From positions 62,001 through 126,000 of the forward strand of contig JACRQG010000018.1 of assembly GCA_016222805.1 (NCBI GenBank): a stretch of DNA of 64,000 nucleotides, written 5' to 3'. Numbering within the stretch: the first letter of the stretch is position 1; each line of letters begins with the position of its first letter. Shown one piece after another: positions 25,587 to 34,632 of the stretch. A program made the position numbers and the translations under genes. The stretch is from Verrucomicrobiota bacterium (GTDB taxonomy: Bacteria > Verrucomicrobiota > Verrucomicrobiia > Opitutales > Opitutaceae). The notes below the pieces were generated by a model. That model was not told the DNA's origin. It made no database searches and worked only from the letters and a program-made list of their open reading frames with translations.

Positions 25587-26864
25587 TCAGGAGTGCAGCG
25601 CACCGATGACTTCCGCACAGCAGACCACGCCAAAGACGAACAGGCTGAACACCAGCGCCGTGTTGCCGAGGCGGCCGTTGGCCAGCACGCCCATCCAGTC
25701 CCGCCGGTTGTTCAGATAGAGCAGGACCGCGGCGAGGAAGGGCATCACGAAGGCGCCGGCGATGGAAAACGCGACCACCACGGTCACCGGTTGCCGGAAC
25801 CACAGGAGCACCTGGGGCGGTCCCGCGAGGAAGAACAACGCCGCCCACTCGACCCGGCGATCCCATGCGGCGACCGCCGTGCCTCCACAGTCGGAAACGA
25901 TCGGAGCGGAGGTGCCGCGCGGTTCGGCAACCTGCTTCCGCCACGCCTGCACGAGATCGACGTAGATCTGCGGCACGCCCTGCCAGACTCCAAGCATCGC
26001 GGTGAACACGGTGCACCAAAACCCAATCAGGAACACCCACCGCCCTGCTGGCCCCGCGACCTCTTGCAGGCGGGCCGCCACTTCCAGCGCGATGCCGGTA
26101 CCACCGGCCGCGGAGCCGGCGACACCGGCCGCGATCACCATCAGGGCGACGCCAAACAAGCCCGTGAACCCGTAGGCCAGCCGCAGGTCACCCCGGACCG
26201 TGGGCAACCGCCGCACGCCTCCCCAGGCGGCCGCACGCATCCAGTAGCCGTAACACACCACGGTAAGGCTCCCGCCGATCCCCCCAATCAGCGCCAGAAC
26301 CGCCCGGCCTCCCCCGTCCGCGGGAATCCGCGGCCAGGTCAGGCCGCCCAACACCGACCGCCACGCTGGTGCCGCCACCAGGGCACATGCGAGCACCGAC
26401 AGCGCCATCACCGCGACCAGTCCCTTCATCACCCGCTGGAAGACGACAAAGCGGTTGGTCGCCACCAGGGCGGCCGCCAGCGCCGCATGGATGGCCCCCC
26501 AGACAGGGGCGGAAATCCCGGGCCAGAGGCTCGCGCCGGCCATGCCACAGGCGCTGCTGAGGGAGGCGCCCACCATGAACGTCCAGAACAGCAGATACGC
26601 CGCAAACACGCGTGACACCCCCGGCGACAACCGCGTGACGAGCGCACGCACCATCGTCTCACCCGTCGCAAACTGCCAGCGCGCCAGCGCCTCGGTCACC
26701 ACGAACTTCAAGCCCGCGGTGAAGACCACCGCCCACAGCAACGCGGTGCCGAAGCGCAGGCCGGAAACCGACGCCACCACCACGTCGCCGGCGCCGATGC
26801 CTGCCGCCGCCAGCACCAGCCCCGGACCGACCACCCGAATTCTCTCCCGCAGGCCGTCCAGCAT
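25587..26864 (-). CDS. Nramp-superfamily transporter lacking the metal-binding motifs
   Basis: 425 residues from ATG 26864, with about eleven hydrophobic segments and an N-terminal VVGPGLVLAAAGIGAGD that aligns with the TM1 signature of Nramp proteins. In Mn/Fe transporters this stretch ends in DPGN; here it reads GAGD (residues 24-27). The TM6 region reads GGIGGSLTVVCYGYW, without the MPH motif. The fold therefore looks Nramp/APC-like, but the transition-metal site is absent, so a different substrate (for example Mg2+ or an organic solute) is more likely. It is followed by the DUF2167 gene on the same strand, 82 bases apart. Confidence 0.75.
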   Translation of the reverse strand: MLDGLRERIRVVGPGLVLAAAGIGAGDVVVASVSGLRFGTALLWAVVFTAGLKFVVTEALARWQFATGETMVRALVTRLSPGVSRVFAAYLLFWTFMVGASLSSACGMAGASLWPGISAPVWGAIHAALAAALVATNRFVVFQRVMKGLVAVMALSVLACALVAAPAWRSVLGGLTWPRIPADGGGRAVLALIGGIGGSLTVVCYGYWMRAAAWGGVRRLPTVRGDLRLAYGFTGLFGVALMVIAAGVAGSAAGGTGIALEVAARLQEVAGPAGRWVFLIGFWCTVFTAMLGVWQGVPQIYVDLVQAWRKQVAEPRGTSAPIVSDCGGTAVAAWDRRVEWAALFFLAGPPQVLLWFRQPVTVVVAFSIAGAFVMPFLAAVLLYLNNRRDWMGVLANGRLGNTALVFSLFVFGVVCCAEVIGALHS

Positions 26865-26902
26865 GGCAGCTCCCGATCGTCACCCGTGCGGTGCGCCGCC
26901 GG

Positions 26903-28585
26903 TCAGAACAGCCGGCGCCCGGTCGCGCCGTTCGGCGCCGCCACGCCCAGCAGCGCCGCCAGCGTCGGGGCGACGCTATCCACCCCCACGCGCTCGGCGC
27001 GCTCGCCCCGCGGCACCCCCGCCCCGGACCACAGGAGCACCACGTGCTGATCATAGTCGTAGGGCGCACCGTGGCTGGCCCCGCCACCGGCCTTGGCCAG
27101 GAAGTACGGCTTCAACACATACACGACGTCGCGATCTTCGGCCCCGCGATAACTGCGCCGCATCATGGCCAGCGGCGTATCCCCGGAAGCATCGGCGGCG
27201 TCGAGATCCTCGCGCGTATAGACCGCCGCAATGTAGGGCAGTTCGCGCCAGGCCTGCTGGATGACCCGGGCCGCGTCCGCCGCCGCGATCCCCTTGGCCT
27301 GGAGCACGGCAGGGCGGAGGTGGATGCCGGCATTGTCGCGCGTGAACCACACTTCGCGCCCGGCGGGCGCGCCGAACTTCGCGTCCAACGCCTTCCGGGC
27401 GGCCGCGTCCATATCGGTGGTCTTGATCCGCCCGCTCGGCGTGCCAGGCCGGGTCGCCTGCACGTGTTCCGGGAGCGGCACGATGCCGTGATCCGCCGTC
27501 AGGACAATGAGGCAGCGGTCCAACCCGACCTCTTTCTCCAGGCAGTCGAGCAGGCCGGCGAGCACCCGATCCAGGCGCAGCACGGAGTCCATCATCTCGT
27601 GACTGTCGGGACCGTAGTTGTGGCCGATCGCATCCACTTGGGAGAAACTCACGCACAGGAGGTCGGTGGCGGTGTTGCGCCCGAGCTTCTCCTCGCGCAC
27701 CGCCCGCTGGACGAACTCGCCGAGGAACTCCGCGCTGAAGGGCGAGTTGTCGAACGCAGTGAAAAACGCCGGGCTGATCGCCTCCTTGCCGCCCGTGACC
27801 CGGCGCGGAAACGTGCGGCCGAGACCGGCGGTGTCCGCCTCCCCGGGGGCGTCGTCGGGCCCCTGCACCCGATCGTAGAGCGCGGGCTCGCGCAGACGAT
27901 CCCAGGTCCGGCCGAAAGTCGCATGGACGCGGCGTTCCGCGTTGAACGCCTCGACCCAGGCGGGCAGCTCCGCGCGGTAGTGGCGCGACGTGACGATCTT
28001 GCCGTTTTCGTCCCAGTAGGCCGCATCCGCCCGATGGCCTCCCAGCAGGATCGCCGATCGATCCTTGTTGGAGGCGGCGAAGATCTTCGTGCCATTCCCG
28101 TGCTTCCGCTTCAGGAGGTCACCCACCGTCTCGGCCTTGAGGTTGGCCGGGGAGCGCCCGGTCTTGGCCGGTGCCGCCGCCGCGACCGGACCGAGTTCCG
28201 CCGGTGCGATGCCGACGAGGGGAGCTCTGCGATCCTCGACCGAATTCACCATCTCCCAGGTGCCACGATCGAGCCACTCGTTGGCAGTGACCCCGTGCAC
28301 ATTGGCGAACACCCCGGTGAGGATCGACGCGTGACCCGGCGCGGTCAGCATCACGGAATGACGGTGGTGGCAGTTGGAGAAATGCACCCCGTTCGCCAAC
28401 AGGCGCCGGAACCCGCCCTCACCGAAATGCGGGCCGAACTTCGCCAGGTAGTCGCCGCGAAACTGGTCGATCGTGATGACCACCGCGAGCCGCGGAGAGG
28501 TTTCGGCCGCCGGCAAGGGCAGGACGGAGGACAACAGGACGAAGAGGGCGCAGAAGCGGACTGGCATGATGGACTGAAGTGGCAT
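26903..28585 (-). CDS. PafA-type alkaline phosphatase family protein
   Basis: 560 residues from ATG 28585; ATG 28567, six codons later, gives a shorter signal (ALFVLLSSVLPLPAAE). The alkaline-phosphatase-superfamily elements are in order: VITIDQFRGDYL (metal Asp), MLTAPGHASILTG (Thr nucleophile), QVDAIGHNYGPDS, LTADHGIVPLPEH and GASHGAPYDYDQHVVLLWSG. These match the PafA type, a broad-specificity periplasmic phosphomonoesterase. It lies 84 bases downstream of the TonB receptor stop and 38 bases upstream of the Nramp gene, all on the minus strand, so the three may be co-transcribed; the receptor may import an ester that this enzyme cleaves. Confidence 0.9.
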   Translation of the reverse strand: MPLQSIMPVRFCALFVLLSSVLPLPAAETSPRLAVVITIDQFRGDYLAKFGPHFGEGGFRRLLANGVHFSNCHHRHSVMLTAPGHASILTGVFANVHGVTANEWLDRGTWEMVNSVEDRRAPLVGIAPAELGPVAAAAPAKTGRSPANLKAETVGDLLKRKHGNGTKIFAASNKDRSAILLGGHRADAAYWDENGKIVTSRHYRAELPAWVEAFNAERRVHATFGRTWDRLREPALYDRVQGPDDAPGEADTAGLGRTFPRRVTGGKEAISPAFFTAFDNSPFSAEFLGEFVQRAVREEKLGRNTATDLLCVSFSQVDAIGHNYGPDSHEMMDSVLRLDRVLAGLLDCLEKEVGLDRCLIVLTADHGIVPLPEHVQATRPGTPSGRIKTTDMDAAARKALDAKFGAPAGREVWFTRDNAGIHLRPAVLQAKGIAAADAARVIQQAWRELPYIAAVYTREDLDAADASGDTPLAMMRRSYRGAEDRDVVYVLKPYFLAKAGGGASHGAPYDYDQHVVLLWSGAGVPRGERAERVGVDSVAPTLAALLGVAAPNGATGRRLF

Positions 28586-28669
28586 GTCCGACGCACGGCC
28601 GGAGGCAAGCGTTGCGCGCAGACGCCCGTGCTGCCGGTGATCCCTCGCCCCCGGAGCCGGAAGTTCCCG

Positions 28670-31003
28670 TCACCACTGCCCGCGCACACCGGCGAGGATC
28701 AGGCGGGGAGAGCCGAGATTGACCACACCATCGGCGCTCCGGCCGGTCTCCACCCGGGCGTCAGCGAGGTTTTCGCCTGAAACAAAGAGGCTCACCCGCT
28801 TCGTCAACGGACGATCGATGCCGAGGTCCGCCACGATCGCGGCGCCCAGGCGCAGTTGGTTTTCGTCATCCTCGAACTGCCGACCGAGAGCTCGCATCCG
28901 CGCCGAGACGACCCAGTTTCCCGGAGCCGTCCAGGTGAGGCCGGCGGCGGCACTCCGGCGCGGCACCTGCGCGACCTGCCGGCCGGCCAGCGCCGGAGCC
29001 ACACCGGATCGACGCACGTGGGCGTCGTTGAACAGGACCTCGCCGGTGAGGCGCAGTGCCGTCACGGGCGACCAGGTTCCGGAGAGTTCGACGCCGCGCA
29101 CGCGGGTCCGATCCAGGTTCAGCCGCTGGCGCCCCAAGCCCCCTGCCGGCAGCGCGCCGACGATGGGAAACGTCCCGGGCCCGCGGGCAATGGTCACGTT
29201 GCCGACGGCATCGCGCAGATCGTTCCAGAACGCCGTGGCCGCCAGCGTCAGGCCCGCGACCGACTGGGACTTGAATTGCGGTTTCGCCGTCATCGAGGGT
29301 ACCTCGACCTGGCGGGTCACCCAGCGCGTCCATTCCAGGCCGGTTTCACCGCTGGTCACGCGCTCGGTGCGCAGCGCGGCGTTGGCCTCCGTCACGTTCG
29401 CCGCCTGGCGGAAGGGTCGGTAAAGCTCGTTCAAGGTCGGGCGCCGGAAAGCCTGCTGCACGTTGGCGCGCCACCGCCATTCCTTCACCGGCCACCAGAT
29501 CAACCCGGCACTCGGGCTGGCCTCGAGTCCCGTCTGCGTGGCATAGCGGTCCGAGCGGAAGGCGAGCCCGGTGTCGCGATCGGTCTCGTCACGGTGCCCG
29601 TCGCCATCGCGCCACGCGTCGAGCCGAAGCCCCGCGATGGCCTGCACGGTCTTGGCCAGCTGGCGCTCCTGCAGCACGTGCCCACCGATGAAATCCTGCC
29701 GCCCCCCCGCCACGCGGCGGCGTGAGAAGCGGCCTGCCACCGGGGAGTACAGTTCACGGGTTTCCCCTCGCACCGTCCGCAGGTCGAGACCGCCGCTGGT
29801 CCGGGTCTCGGCATCCTTCCGCCACGAACCGGTCCAGGCCGCCCCGAGGGCAACGGCGGGAACCGCATACTGATCGCTGGCCGGCGTCTCCGCGGTCCGC
29901 GCGGCGTTGACCGAGCTGAACGTGCTCGCAAAGGACTGATCCTGCGCGAAGACGATCGCCTTCCAGTTTGCCTCCGCCGTCGGGCGTGCGAGCAGCTGGG
30001 CGGAGAGGAACCGCTCCCGCGTGCCGTTGCGGGTATAGGGAGTGCCGTTGCCGCGTGATTCCTCGAAACCCCGGACGGTCACAAGCATCTCGCGCTTCTC
30101 GTCGACGGAGTGCCGCCAGCGTCCCTGCAGCCAGCGATGCCGGCTCCAGGCGGGCACGTCGATCGGGCCGCGATCCTCCGGCGCCACCAGCGAGTAACCG
30201 TTCGTGGCAAAGGCCCGGGCCAGGAACTGCACCAGCTCGGTTCCGGCCGGCGTGGTCAAAGCCACCTCCGCACTGCGCGTCCCGAAGCTGCCATACACCG
30301 CCGTGGCCCGAACAGTCCCCCGGTAGCCCCAGGCCACCGGCCGGGGCGGTTGATCGATCATCGTCAACATCGCCGTCACCGGCGCCGCGAGCATCTGGAT
30401 GGCCCCGCCCAGCGCAGCGTTGCCCCAGGCCGTCGCCCCTCCCCCCGGCACGACCTCGACACGGAACAGGCCCTCGCGCGGGAGCTTGCTCCAGGCCACC
30501 CAGCCTCCAAACGGGTCGTTCAACGGTACGCCGTCGTAAAGGACCAGCGACCGGCTTGCCCCGCTGGGTCCCAACCCACGGAGGTATACTCCCTGCGCGG
30601 TGGGGTTGGCTGCCAGGCTGTCGGACCGCCGGAACAGGCTGAACGCCGGCAGCCCGCGCAGCACCCCGTCCAGGGTGGCGGCCGGCGTGCGCCCCAGTTC
30701 CTTCGCGTCCAGGACCCGCACGACCGTTGCCACATTTTCCGCCCGCTGCGGCGTGCGCGCCGCCGTCACGACCACGGGTTCGAGCTGGCCCGGCCAGCCC
30801 CACGGCACATTGAAGCCGCCCCCGAAACGCGGCATTCCCAGCAGGAACCACGGCACGTCCGGAGGCGGAACCGGATGATACCGATCGGAGGTGACGGTCA
30901 CCTGTTCCAGCTGACGCGGCGCCTCGAGCGCCGCGGGAACCTCCGCCGCCCGCACCTGGGACGACGCGAGGACACCAGCAAGGAGGATCCGGATGGAGTG
31001 CAA
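28670..31003 (-). CDS. TonB-dependent outer-membrane receptor
   Basis: 777 residues from TTG 31003; an in-frame ATT slightly upstream is another option, and no ATG/GTG precedes the signal peptide (ILLAGVLASSQVRA). The plug begins around residue 75 (PVVVTAARTPQRAENV) and contains LRGLGPSGASRSLVLYDGVPLNDPFGG and EVVPGGGATAWGNAALGG, typical of BtuB/CirA-like receptors. The barrel ends in a C-terminal aromatic (GQW), as needed for BAM insertion. The substrate is unknown; no cobalamin box was found upstream. It sits at the head of a minus-strand group with a PafA-type phosphatase. Confidence 0.92.
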   Translation of the reverse strand: MHSIRILLAGVLASSQVRAAEVPAALEAPRQLEQVTVTSDRYHPVPPPDVPWFLLGMPRFGGGFNVPWGWPGQLEPVVVTAARTPQRAENVATVVRVLDAKELGRTPAATLDGVLRGLPAFSLFRRSDSLAANPTAQGVYLRGLGPSGASRSLVLYDGVPLNDPFGGWVAWSKLPREGLFRVEVVPGGGATAWGNAALGGAIQMLAAPVTAMLTMIDQPPRPVAWGYRGTVRATAVYGSFGTRSAEVALTTPAGTELVQFLARAFATNGYSLVAPEDRGPIDVPAWSRHRWLQGRWRHSVDEKREMLVTVRGFEESRGNGTPYTRNGTRERFLSAQLLARPTAEANWKAIVFAQDQSFASTFSSVNAARTAETPASDQYAVPAVALGAAWTGSWRKDAETRTSGGLDLRTVRGETRELYSPVAGRFSRRRVAGGRQDFIGGHVLQERQLAKTVQAIAGLRLDAWRDGDGHRDETDRDTGLAFRSDRYATQTGLEASPSAGLIWWPVKEWRWRANVQQAFRRPTLNELYRPFRQAANVTEANAALRTERVTSGETGLEWTRWVTRQVEVPSMTAKPQFKSQSVAGLTLAATAFWNDLRDAVGNVTIARGPGTFPIVGALPAGGLGRQRLNLDRTRVRGVELSGTWSPVTALRLTGEVLFNDAHVRRSGVAPALAGRQVAQVPRRSAAAGLTWTAPGNWVVSARMRALGRQFEDDENQLRLGAAIVADLGIDRPLTKRVSLFVSGENLADARVETGRSADGVVNLGSPRLILAGVRGQW

Positions 31004-31461
31004 GCAGGAGAGCGGAATGGTCTTCTATCCCAAAAACGATCGTCGGAAGCAAAGCTTAGCGAGCAATCACCCCCAACGCGGCTCAGGGCCCTCTTAGTGC
31101 CCCAATCCCAGACAAACCACGGCAGGGTGTAGCCGGCCTCGCTGAGGCCGGCCTCGACCGGGAGATCAAAGGCCCCGACCGGGGTCGGCGTCCCCGGCTA
31201 CAACCGAATCAACGCGCATCGGTGCGAGAGGAACCGGTGCAAGAACGATGCCCAGGACAGCGCGACGCGCCCGACTCGAGGGCCCCGCGCCGGCGGGTGC
31301 TCCGGCGACGGTTCGACGGGCGCCACCTCTCCTCCCCGGCCTGGCATCGAACCGGTGCCGGCCCGGGAAAGCACCGCTCCGCTGCCTCCGGACGATTTAG
31401 TGCTCGGCAACCGCCCCGCCTTTTGGGATGGGTGGGGTTCCGCGCACGGCGCGGGTTAAAC
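31004..31461. other. 458-base divergent intergenic region
   Basis: It separates the TonB receptor start and the three-module protein start. The only clear element is the 75-base repeat at 31128-31202. No tRNA or riboswitch could be confirmed. Confidence 0.6.
31128..31202. repeat. 75-base TGTAGCC palindromic element, copy 2
   Basis: TGTAGCCGGCCTCG...CCCCGGCTACA with the internal GGCCTCGCTGAGGCC hairpin and the central GGGAGATCAAA. It is close to the copy at 5590-5664 and the same length. Confidence 0.85.
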
Positions 31462-33282
31462 ATGCCATATTGGGAATATAAGGTCATCACCAGCGGCAAG
31501 GGCGGCTTCGCCACGCCGGCCCTGTTGGAAAAATTTCTGAACGATCTCGGCCGCGACGAGTGGGAGATCATTCATTATCAAACTCCGCCGGATAATCTGC
31601 TGGCGTTCACCGGGCTCGCCCGGCGGTCGACCCAACGCGACTGGACCCTGGAGGACGCCGCCGCTGCCGCCGCCAAGGTCGAAGCCGAGAAGCTCCGGGC
31701 CGAGTTCGAGGCGAAATTCAAGGCGGCCTCGAGCCCCTCGCCCGAAGTGTCCGAGGAGCGCGCCCCCAGCTTCCTGGAGGAAAAGACCGCCCCGGACGAC
31801 GGGCTGCGCAAGCTCGTCGATACCTCGCGCGACGACGATCCCGAGGCGTCGGAAGACGACAAGGCGGACGAGTGGGACAAGCTCACGGCCGCCGAAGAGG
31901 ACGAGCTCCCGAGCTTCTTCGAGGCGATCCGCCCGCACATGCGCCGCAACCAGCGCGGCCCTGGCATGTCGGTTGGCGTCGATTACCTCGGCAAGAAATG
32001 GGATCTCTCCGAGGAGGACCTGAAGGGTGCGCTGGCGGAGTGCGGCTTCGTGATGCCCGTCGACGAGGATTCGCCCGTCGAGTATCTCGAGTACGACGGT
32101 GATCTCTACTGGCTGAACATCAACCGCCGCGGCGAGCTCTGGATCAACACCAAGGAGAAACCGCGCCCGGTCTTCCGCTCGGTGAAGGGCGCTCGCGTGG
32201 AAGTCGAGGCGCCGAAAGCCGACACCGCCACGCCCGCCCCCGAGGCCGGCACCGCCCCGGCTGGCGACACCCCCGCCGAGGGAACGGAGCCCAAGGCGGA
32301 GGCGACCCCGGCCAACGACGACAGCAAGACGCCCGCCGCCCCGTTGCCCACCGGTCCGGAATTGCTCGCCAAGATCCGTCCGCACATGCGGCGCAACCGG
32401 CGCGGCCCCGGCGGATCCGGCAGCCTCAACTTCCTCTCGCGCGCCCTCCGCACCAAGGAGGCCGAGCTCAAGGCTGCCTTCGTCGGCCTCGGCCTGGCGG
32501 TGCCCGGCTCGCCCGGCGACAAGCCCGCCTACACCGAAATCGGCAATGAACTGTGGTGGTTGAACCTCGACTCCCGCGGCGGCCTCTGGATCAACGGCCG
32601 GGAAAAGAAGGACGGCGAAACGGCATCCGCCGCCGCGTCCGAGGGCGCACCCGCCGCCGAAGCCGCAGTCGCGGCACCTGCGGGAGACATCGCGCCGGCG
32701 GCCGGATCCACCGGAGAAACGCCACTCCCTGCAGTTGCCCCTTCGCTGGACAACGCGACGTCCGTCGCCCCTGCCCCCAGCGACGCCGCCCCCGCCCCCG
32801 TGGGCGAACCCGTGGCGGTGGCGCCCGCGCCCGCGGCCGAACCGGCTGCCGTCCCGGCGCCGGCAGCGGACACACCGGCGGCCCCAGCCGCGGCTCCCGG
32901 CGCACCGCTCGCGGCCGTCCGCCTCCTGCTCAAGGAAACCCGCACCGGGTCGCTCGCCGGCAAGGTCGATCGCCTCGCCGCCGATTTGGGCCGGACCGCG
33001 GAGGACCTGATCGCGACGCTGGTCGCCGCCGGGCTGAAGGTTCCGGAGAAACCCCGGGAGAAGCCGGTCTTTGTCGAGCACGCGGGCGAAATTCTCTGGT
33101 TCAACCGCAACGCCCGCGGTGAACTCTGGCTCAACGCCAAAGCCTCAAAGTACCCCGACGCCGAAGCGACGGCCGCCGCCGAGGACAACGATTCCGAAGA
33201 GGGAGAGGAGTCCGCCGCCGACGACGACGAAAAGAAGGGCGGACGCCGCGGCGGACGCTCGCGGCCGAAGAAGGCCGAGTAG
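31462..33282 (+). CDS. Three-module protein with repeated WLNxxxRGxLWIN motifs, function unknown
   Basis: 606 residues from ATG 31462. Residues 1-60 (MPYWEYKVIT, LNDLGRDEWEIIHYQT) resemble the small DUF4177-like domain. Then come three copies of an ~80-residue module, at about 149-234, 299-383 and 485-563. Each contains an acidic/basic helical part (FFEAIRPHMRRNQRGPG; LLAKIRPHMRRNRRGPG; VRLLLKETRTGSLAG) and ends with a Trp-rich beta hairpin (YWLNINRRGELWIN; WWLNLDSRGGLWIN; LWFNRNARGELWLN). The modules are joined by long Ala/Pro/Glu linkers. The C terminus is acidic then ends in Lys/Arg (GRRGGRSRPKKAE). No signal peptide. The modules look like winged-helix or nucleic-acid-binding folds, but I assign no function. 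Confidence 0.8.
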   Translation: MPYWEYKVITSGKGGFATPALLEKFLNDLGRDEWEIIHYQTPPDNLLAFTGLARRSTQRDWTLEDAAAAAAKVEAEKLRAEFEAKFKAASSPSPEVSEERAPSFLEEKTAPDDGLRKLVDTSRDDDPEASEDDKADEWDKLTAAEEDELPSFFEAIRPHMRRNQRGPGMSVGVDYLGKKWDLSEEDLKGALAECGFVMPVDEDSPVEYLEYDGDLYWLNINRRGELWINTKEKPRPVFRSVKGARVEVEAPKADTATPAPEAGTAPAGDTPAEGTEPKAEATPANDDSKTPAAPLPTGPELLAKIRPHMRRNRRGPGGSGSLNFLSRALRTKEAELKAAFVGLGLAVPGSPGDKPAYTEIGNELWWLNLDSRGGLWINGREKKDGETASAAASEGAPAAEAAVAAPAGDIAPAAGSTGETPLPAVAPSLDNATSVAPAPSDAAPAPVGEPVAVAPAPAAEPAAVPAPAADTPAAPAAAPGAPLAAVRLLLKETRTGSLAGKVDRLAADLGRTAEDLIATLVAAGLKVPEKPREKPVFVEHAGEILWFNRNARGELWLNAKASKYPDAEATAAAEDNDSEEGEESAADDDEKKGGRRGGRSRPKKAE

Positions 33283-33319
33283 CGCCCCGCGCTCGCGCCG
33301 ATCTCCACGTCACTCCCGC

Positions 33320-33351
33320 GCCCGGCGCCGGCCCGACGAACCGCGCCGGGC
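33320..33351. terminator. Possible bidirectional terminator hairpin
   Basis: GCCCGGCGC (33320-33328) and GCGCCGGGC (33343-33351) form a perfect 9-bp stem between the convergent three-module and rsfS genes. There is no T-run, so only the position suggests termination. Confidence 0.35.
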
Positions 33352-33376
33352 TTGGGCTGCGGTGCGGATTTCCCGG

Positions 33377-33832
33377 CTACGACTTCCGGCTCTTGGCCCG
33401 CGGCTTCGCCTTGCGGGGTCCGGCCTTCTTCTTTCGCCGGGCGGCCGGCGCCTTGGCCGGCGTCACCCGCAGGACCTCCGCCAGCGGCACTTCGCTGGCG
33501 TCGCGCCAAAGCCGTTCCAGCCCATACCGCTCCCGCACCTCTCCGAGGAAGAGGTGGACCATCACGTCGAACGCATCGATCACGATCCAGCCGCTTTCCT
33601 GCGCCCGCTCCACCCCCACCAGGCGGACTTGGGCGTCGTCGAGGACCTTCTCCAATTCGTTCCGGAGCGCCCGCAGGTGCGGTTCGGAGGTCGCCGTAGC
33701 CAGGACCAGGTAGTCGGTGATCGACGACTGGGCCGACACGTCCAGCACCGTTACGGCACCGGCCTTCTTGTCGTCGAGCACGCGACAGCAGAGGCGGGCG
33801 AGGTCAAGTGCCGGAGATTTCGTGGCTTTCAT
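33377..33832 (-). CDS. rsfS: Ribosomal silencing factor RsfS
   Basis: 151 residues from ATG 33832. The RsfS/Iojap core is clear: VLDVSAQSSITDYLVLATATSEPHLRAL, then VERAQESGWIVIDAFDVMVHLFLGEVRERYGLERLW. The family binds ribosomal protein L14 (uL14) and blocks subunit joining when nutrients are scarce. The C-terminal ~25 residues are an extra Lys/Arg/Ala tail not needed for the core. The start overlaps the nadD stop by 4 bases (ATGA), the common nadD-rsfS arrangement, so both are probably cotranslated. Confidence 0.93.
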   Translation of the reverse strand: MKATKSPALDLARLCCRVLDDKKAGAVTVLDVSAQSSITDYLVLATATSEPHLRALRNELEKVLDDAQVRLVGVERAQESGWIVIDAFDVMVHLFLGEVRERYGLERLWRDASEVPLAEVLRVTPAKAPAARRKKKAGPRKAKPRAKSRKS

Positions 33833-34434
33833 GCGGTGTCGCGATACAGGCGGTGCTCCTTGATGTAAACAATGGCCTTGTGGGGGACGAAATAGTCCAG
33901 CGACAGCCCTCGCCGCGTCCGATCCCTCAATTCGGTCGAACTGATGGCGAGCAGGTGACCATCGCAACGATGCAGGCGCAGGCCGGGGATCTGGGGCGTC
34001 GCCTTCACCGGAAACCCCGGACGCTCGAGGAAGATGAACTCGACCAGCCGCGCCAGTTCCTCGATCTCCCGCCAGAGGCCCAGCTTGGGCAGTTGGTCAC
34101 CGCCGATGATCCAGTACAGGTCGTCGTGCGGAAACTGCGCGCGAAAATGACGGACGGAATCGACGGTGTAACTCACCCCGCCGCGCCGAAGCTCCACGTC
34201 GGAGATCTCGAACCGCCGGTCCCATTCCACCGCCGACCGCAACATGGCCAGGCGATCCTCGGCGCACGACTGCACGTCGTTCGGTTTGAGCGGAGCCTGG
34301 GCCGCCGGCACCAGGATCAGCCGGTCGAGTTGGTACTGCTCATAGGCATCCTGGGCGGCCAAGAGGTGGCCAAAATGCACGGGATCGAAACTCCCGCCGA
34401 GAAGACCGATTTTCACCGGGCGCAACGTGGGCAC
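33829..34434 (-). CDS. nadD: Nicotinate-nucleotide adenylyltransferase NadD
   Basis: 201 residues from GTG 34434, chosen because a GGGAG lies nine bases before it; GTG 34416 is also possible. The nucleotidyltransferase motifs are present: GLLGGSFDPVHFGHL near the N terminus and AISSTELRDRTRRG near the C terminus. The enzyme makes nicotinate adenine dinucleotide from NaMN and ATP in NAD synthesis. It is the first gene of a two-gene operon with rsfS; the ATGA overlap supports coupling. The DNA before the start holds two palindromic repeats. Confidence 0.95.
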   Translation of the reverse strand: MPTLRPVKIGLLGGSFDPVHFGHLLAAQDAYEQYQLDRLILVPAAQAPLKPNDVQSCAEDRLAMLRSAVEWDRRFEISDVELRRGGVSYTVDSVRHFRAQFPHDDLYWIIGGDQLPKLGLWREIEELARLVEFIFLERPGFPVKATPQIPGLRLHRCDGHLLAISSTELRDRTRRGLSLDYFVPHKAIVYIKEHRLYRDTA

Positions 34435-34513
34435 CGGTTTCCACTCCCGCAAGGCCCAATTCGGCTGGCCGGACCGCGGGCGCGCATCTGCCGGTTGGCG
34501 GTCATTTGTCTGG

Positions 34514-34564
34514 TGTAGCCGGGGGCGGTGACCCCGGCGGCCGGCCTCACCGCGGCCAGCTACA
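34514..34564. repeat. 51-base TGTAGCC/GGCTACA palindromic element
   Basis: TGTAGCCGGGGGCGGTGACCCC... ends with CAGCTACA, with an internal CCGGGG/CCCCGG hairpin. A short version of the 75-base family. Confidence 0.75.
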
Positions 34565-34632
34565 ACCGCCAACCGACAGATGCGCCCGGACCGCGGGGCG
34601 CGCGTCCTTCAATCGGCGGTGGTTGAGGCCGA

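Noticed and set aside
26903-31003. A phosphate-starvation (Pho) operon made of the TonB receptor and PafA-type phosphatase
   Set aside because: No Pho box or other phosphate genes were found, so the regulatory claim is not supported; only proximity is.
31004-31200. A cobalamin riboswitch ahead of the BtuB-like TonB receptor
   Set aside because: I could not find the conserved B12 box or its flanking stems.
31320-31430. A tRNA-like stretch upstream of the three-module gene (GGTTCGATGCC on the minus strand)
   Set aside because: The T-arm stem is imperfect and no matching acceptor stem is found, so no tRNA is called.
31456-33081. A 541-residue open frame opposite the three-module protein
   Set aside because: Low-complexity Gly/Arg/Ala text with no domain; it is a shadow of the plus-strand gene.
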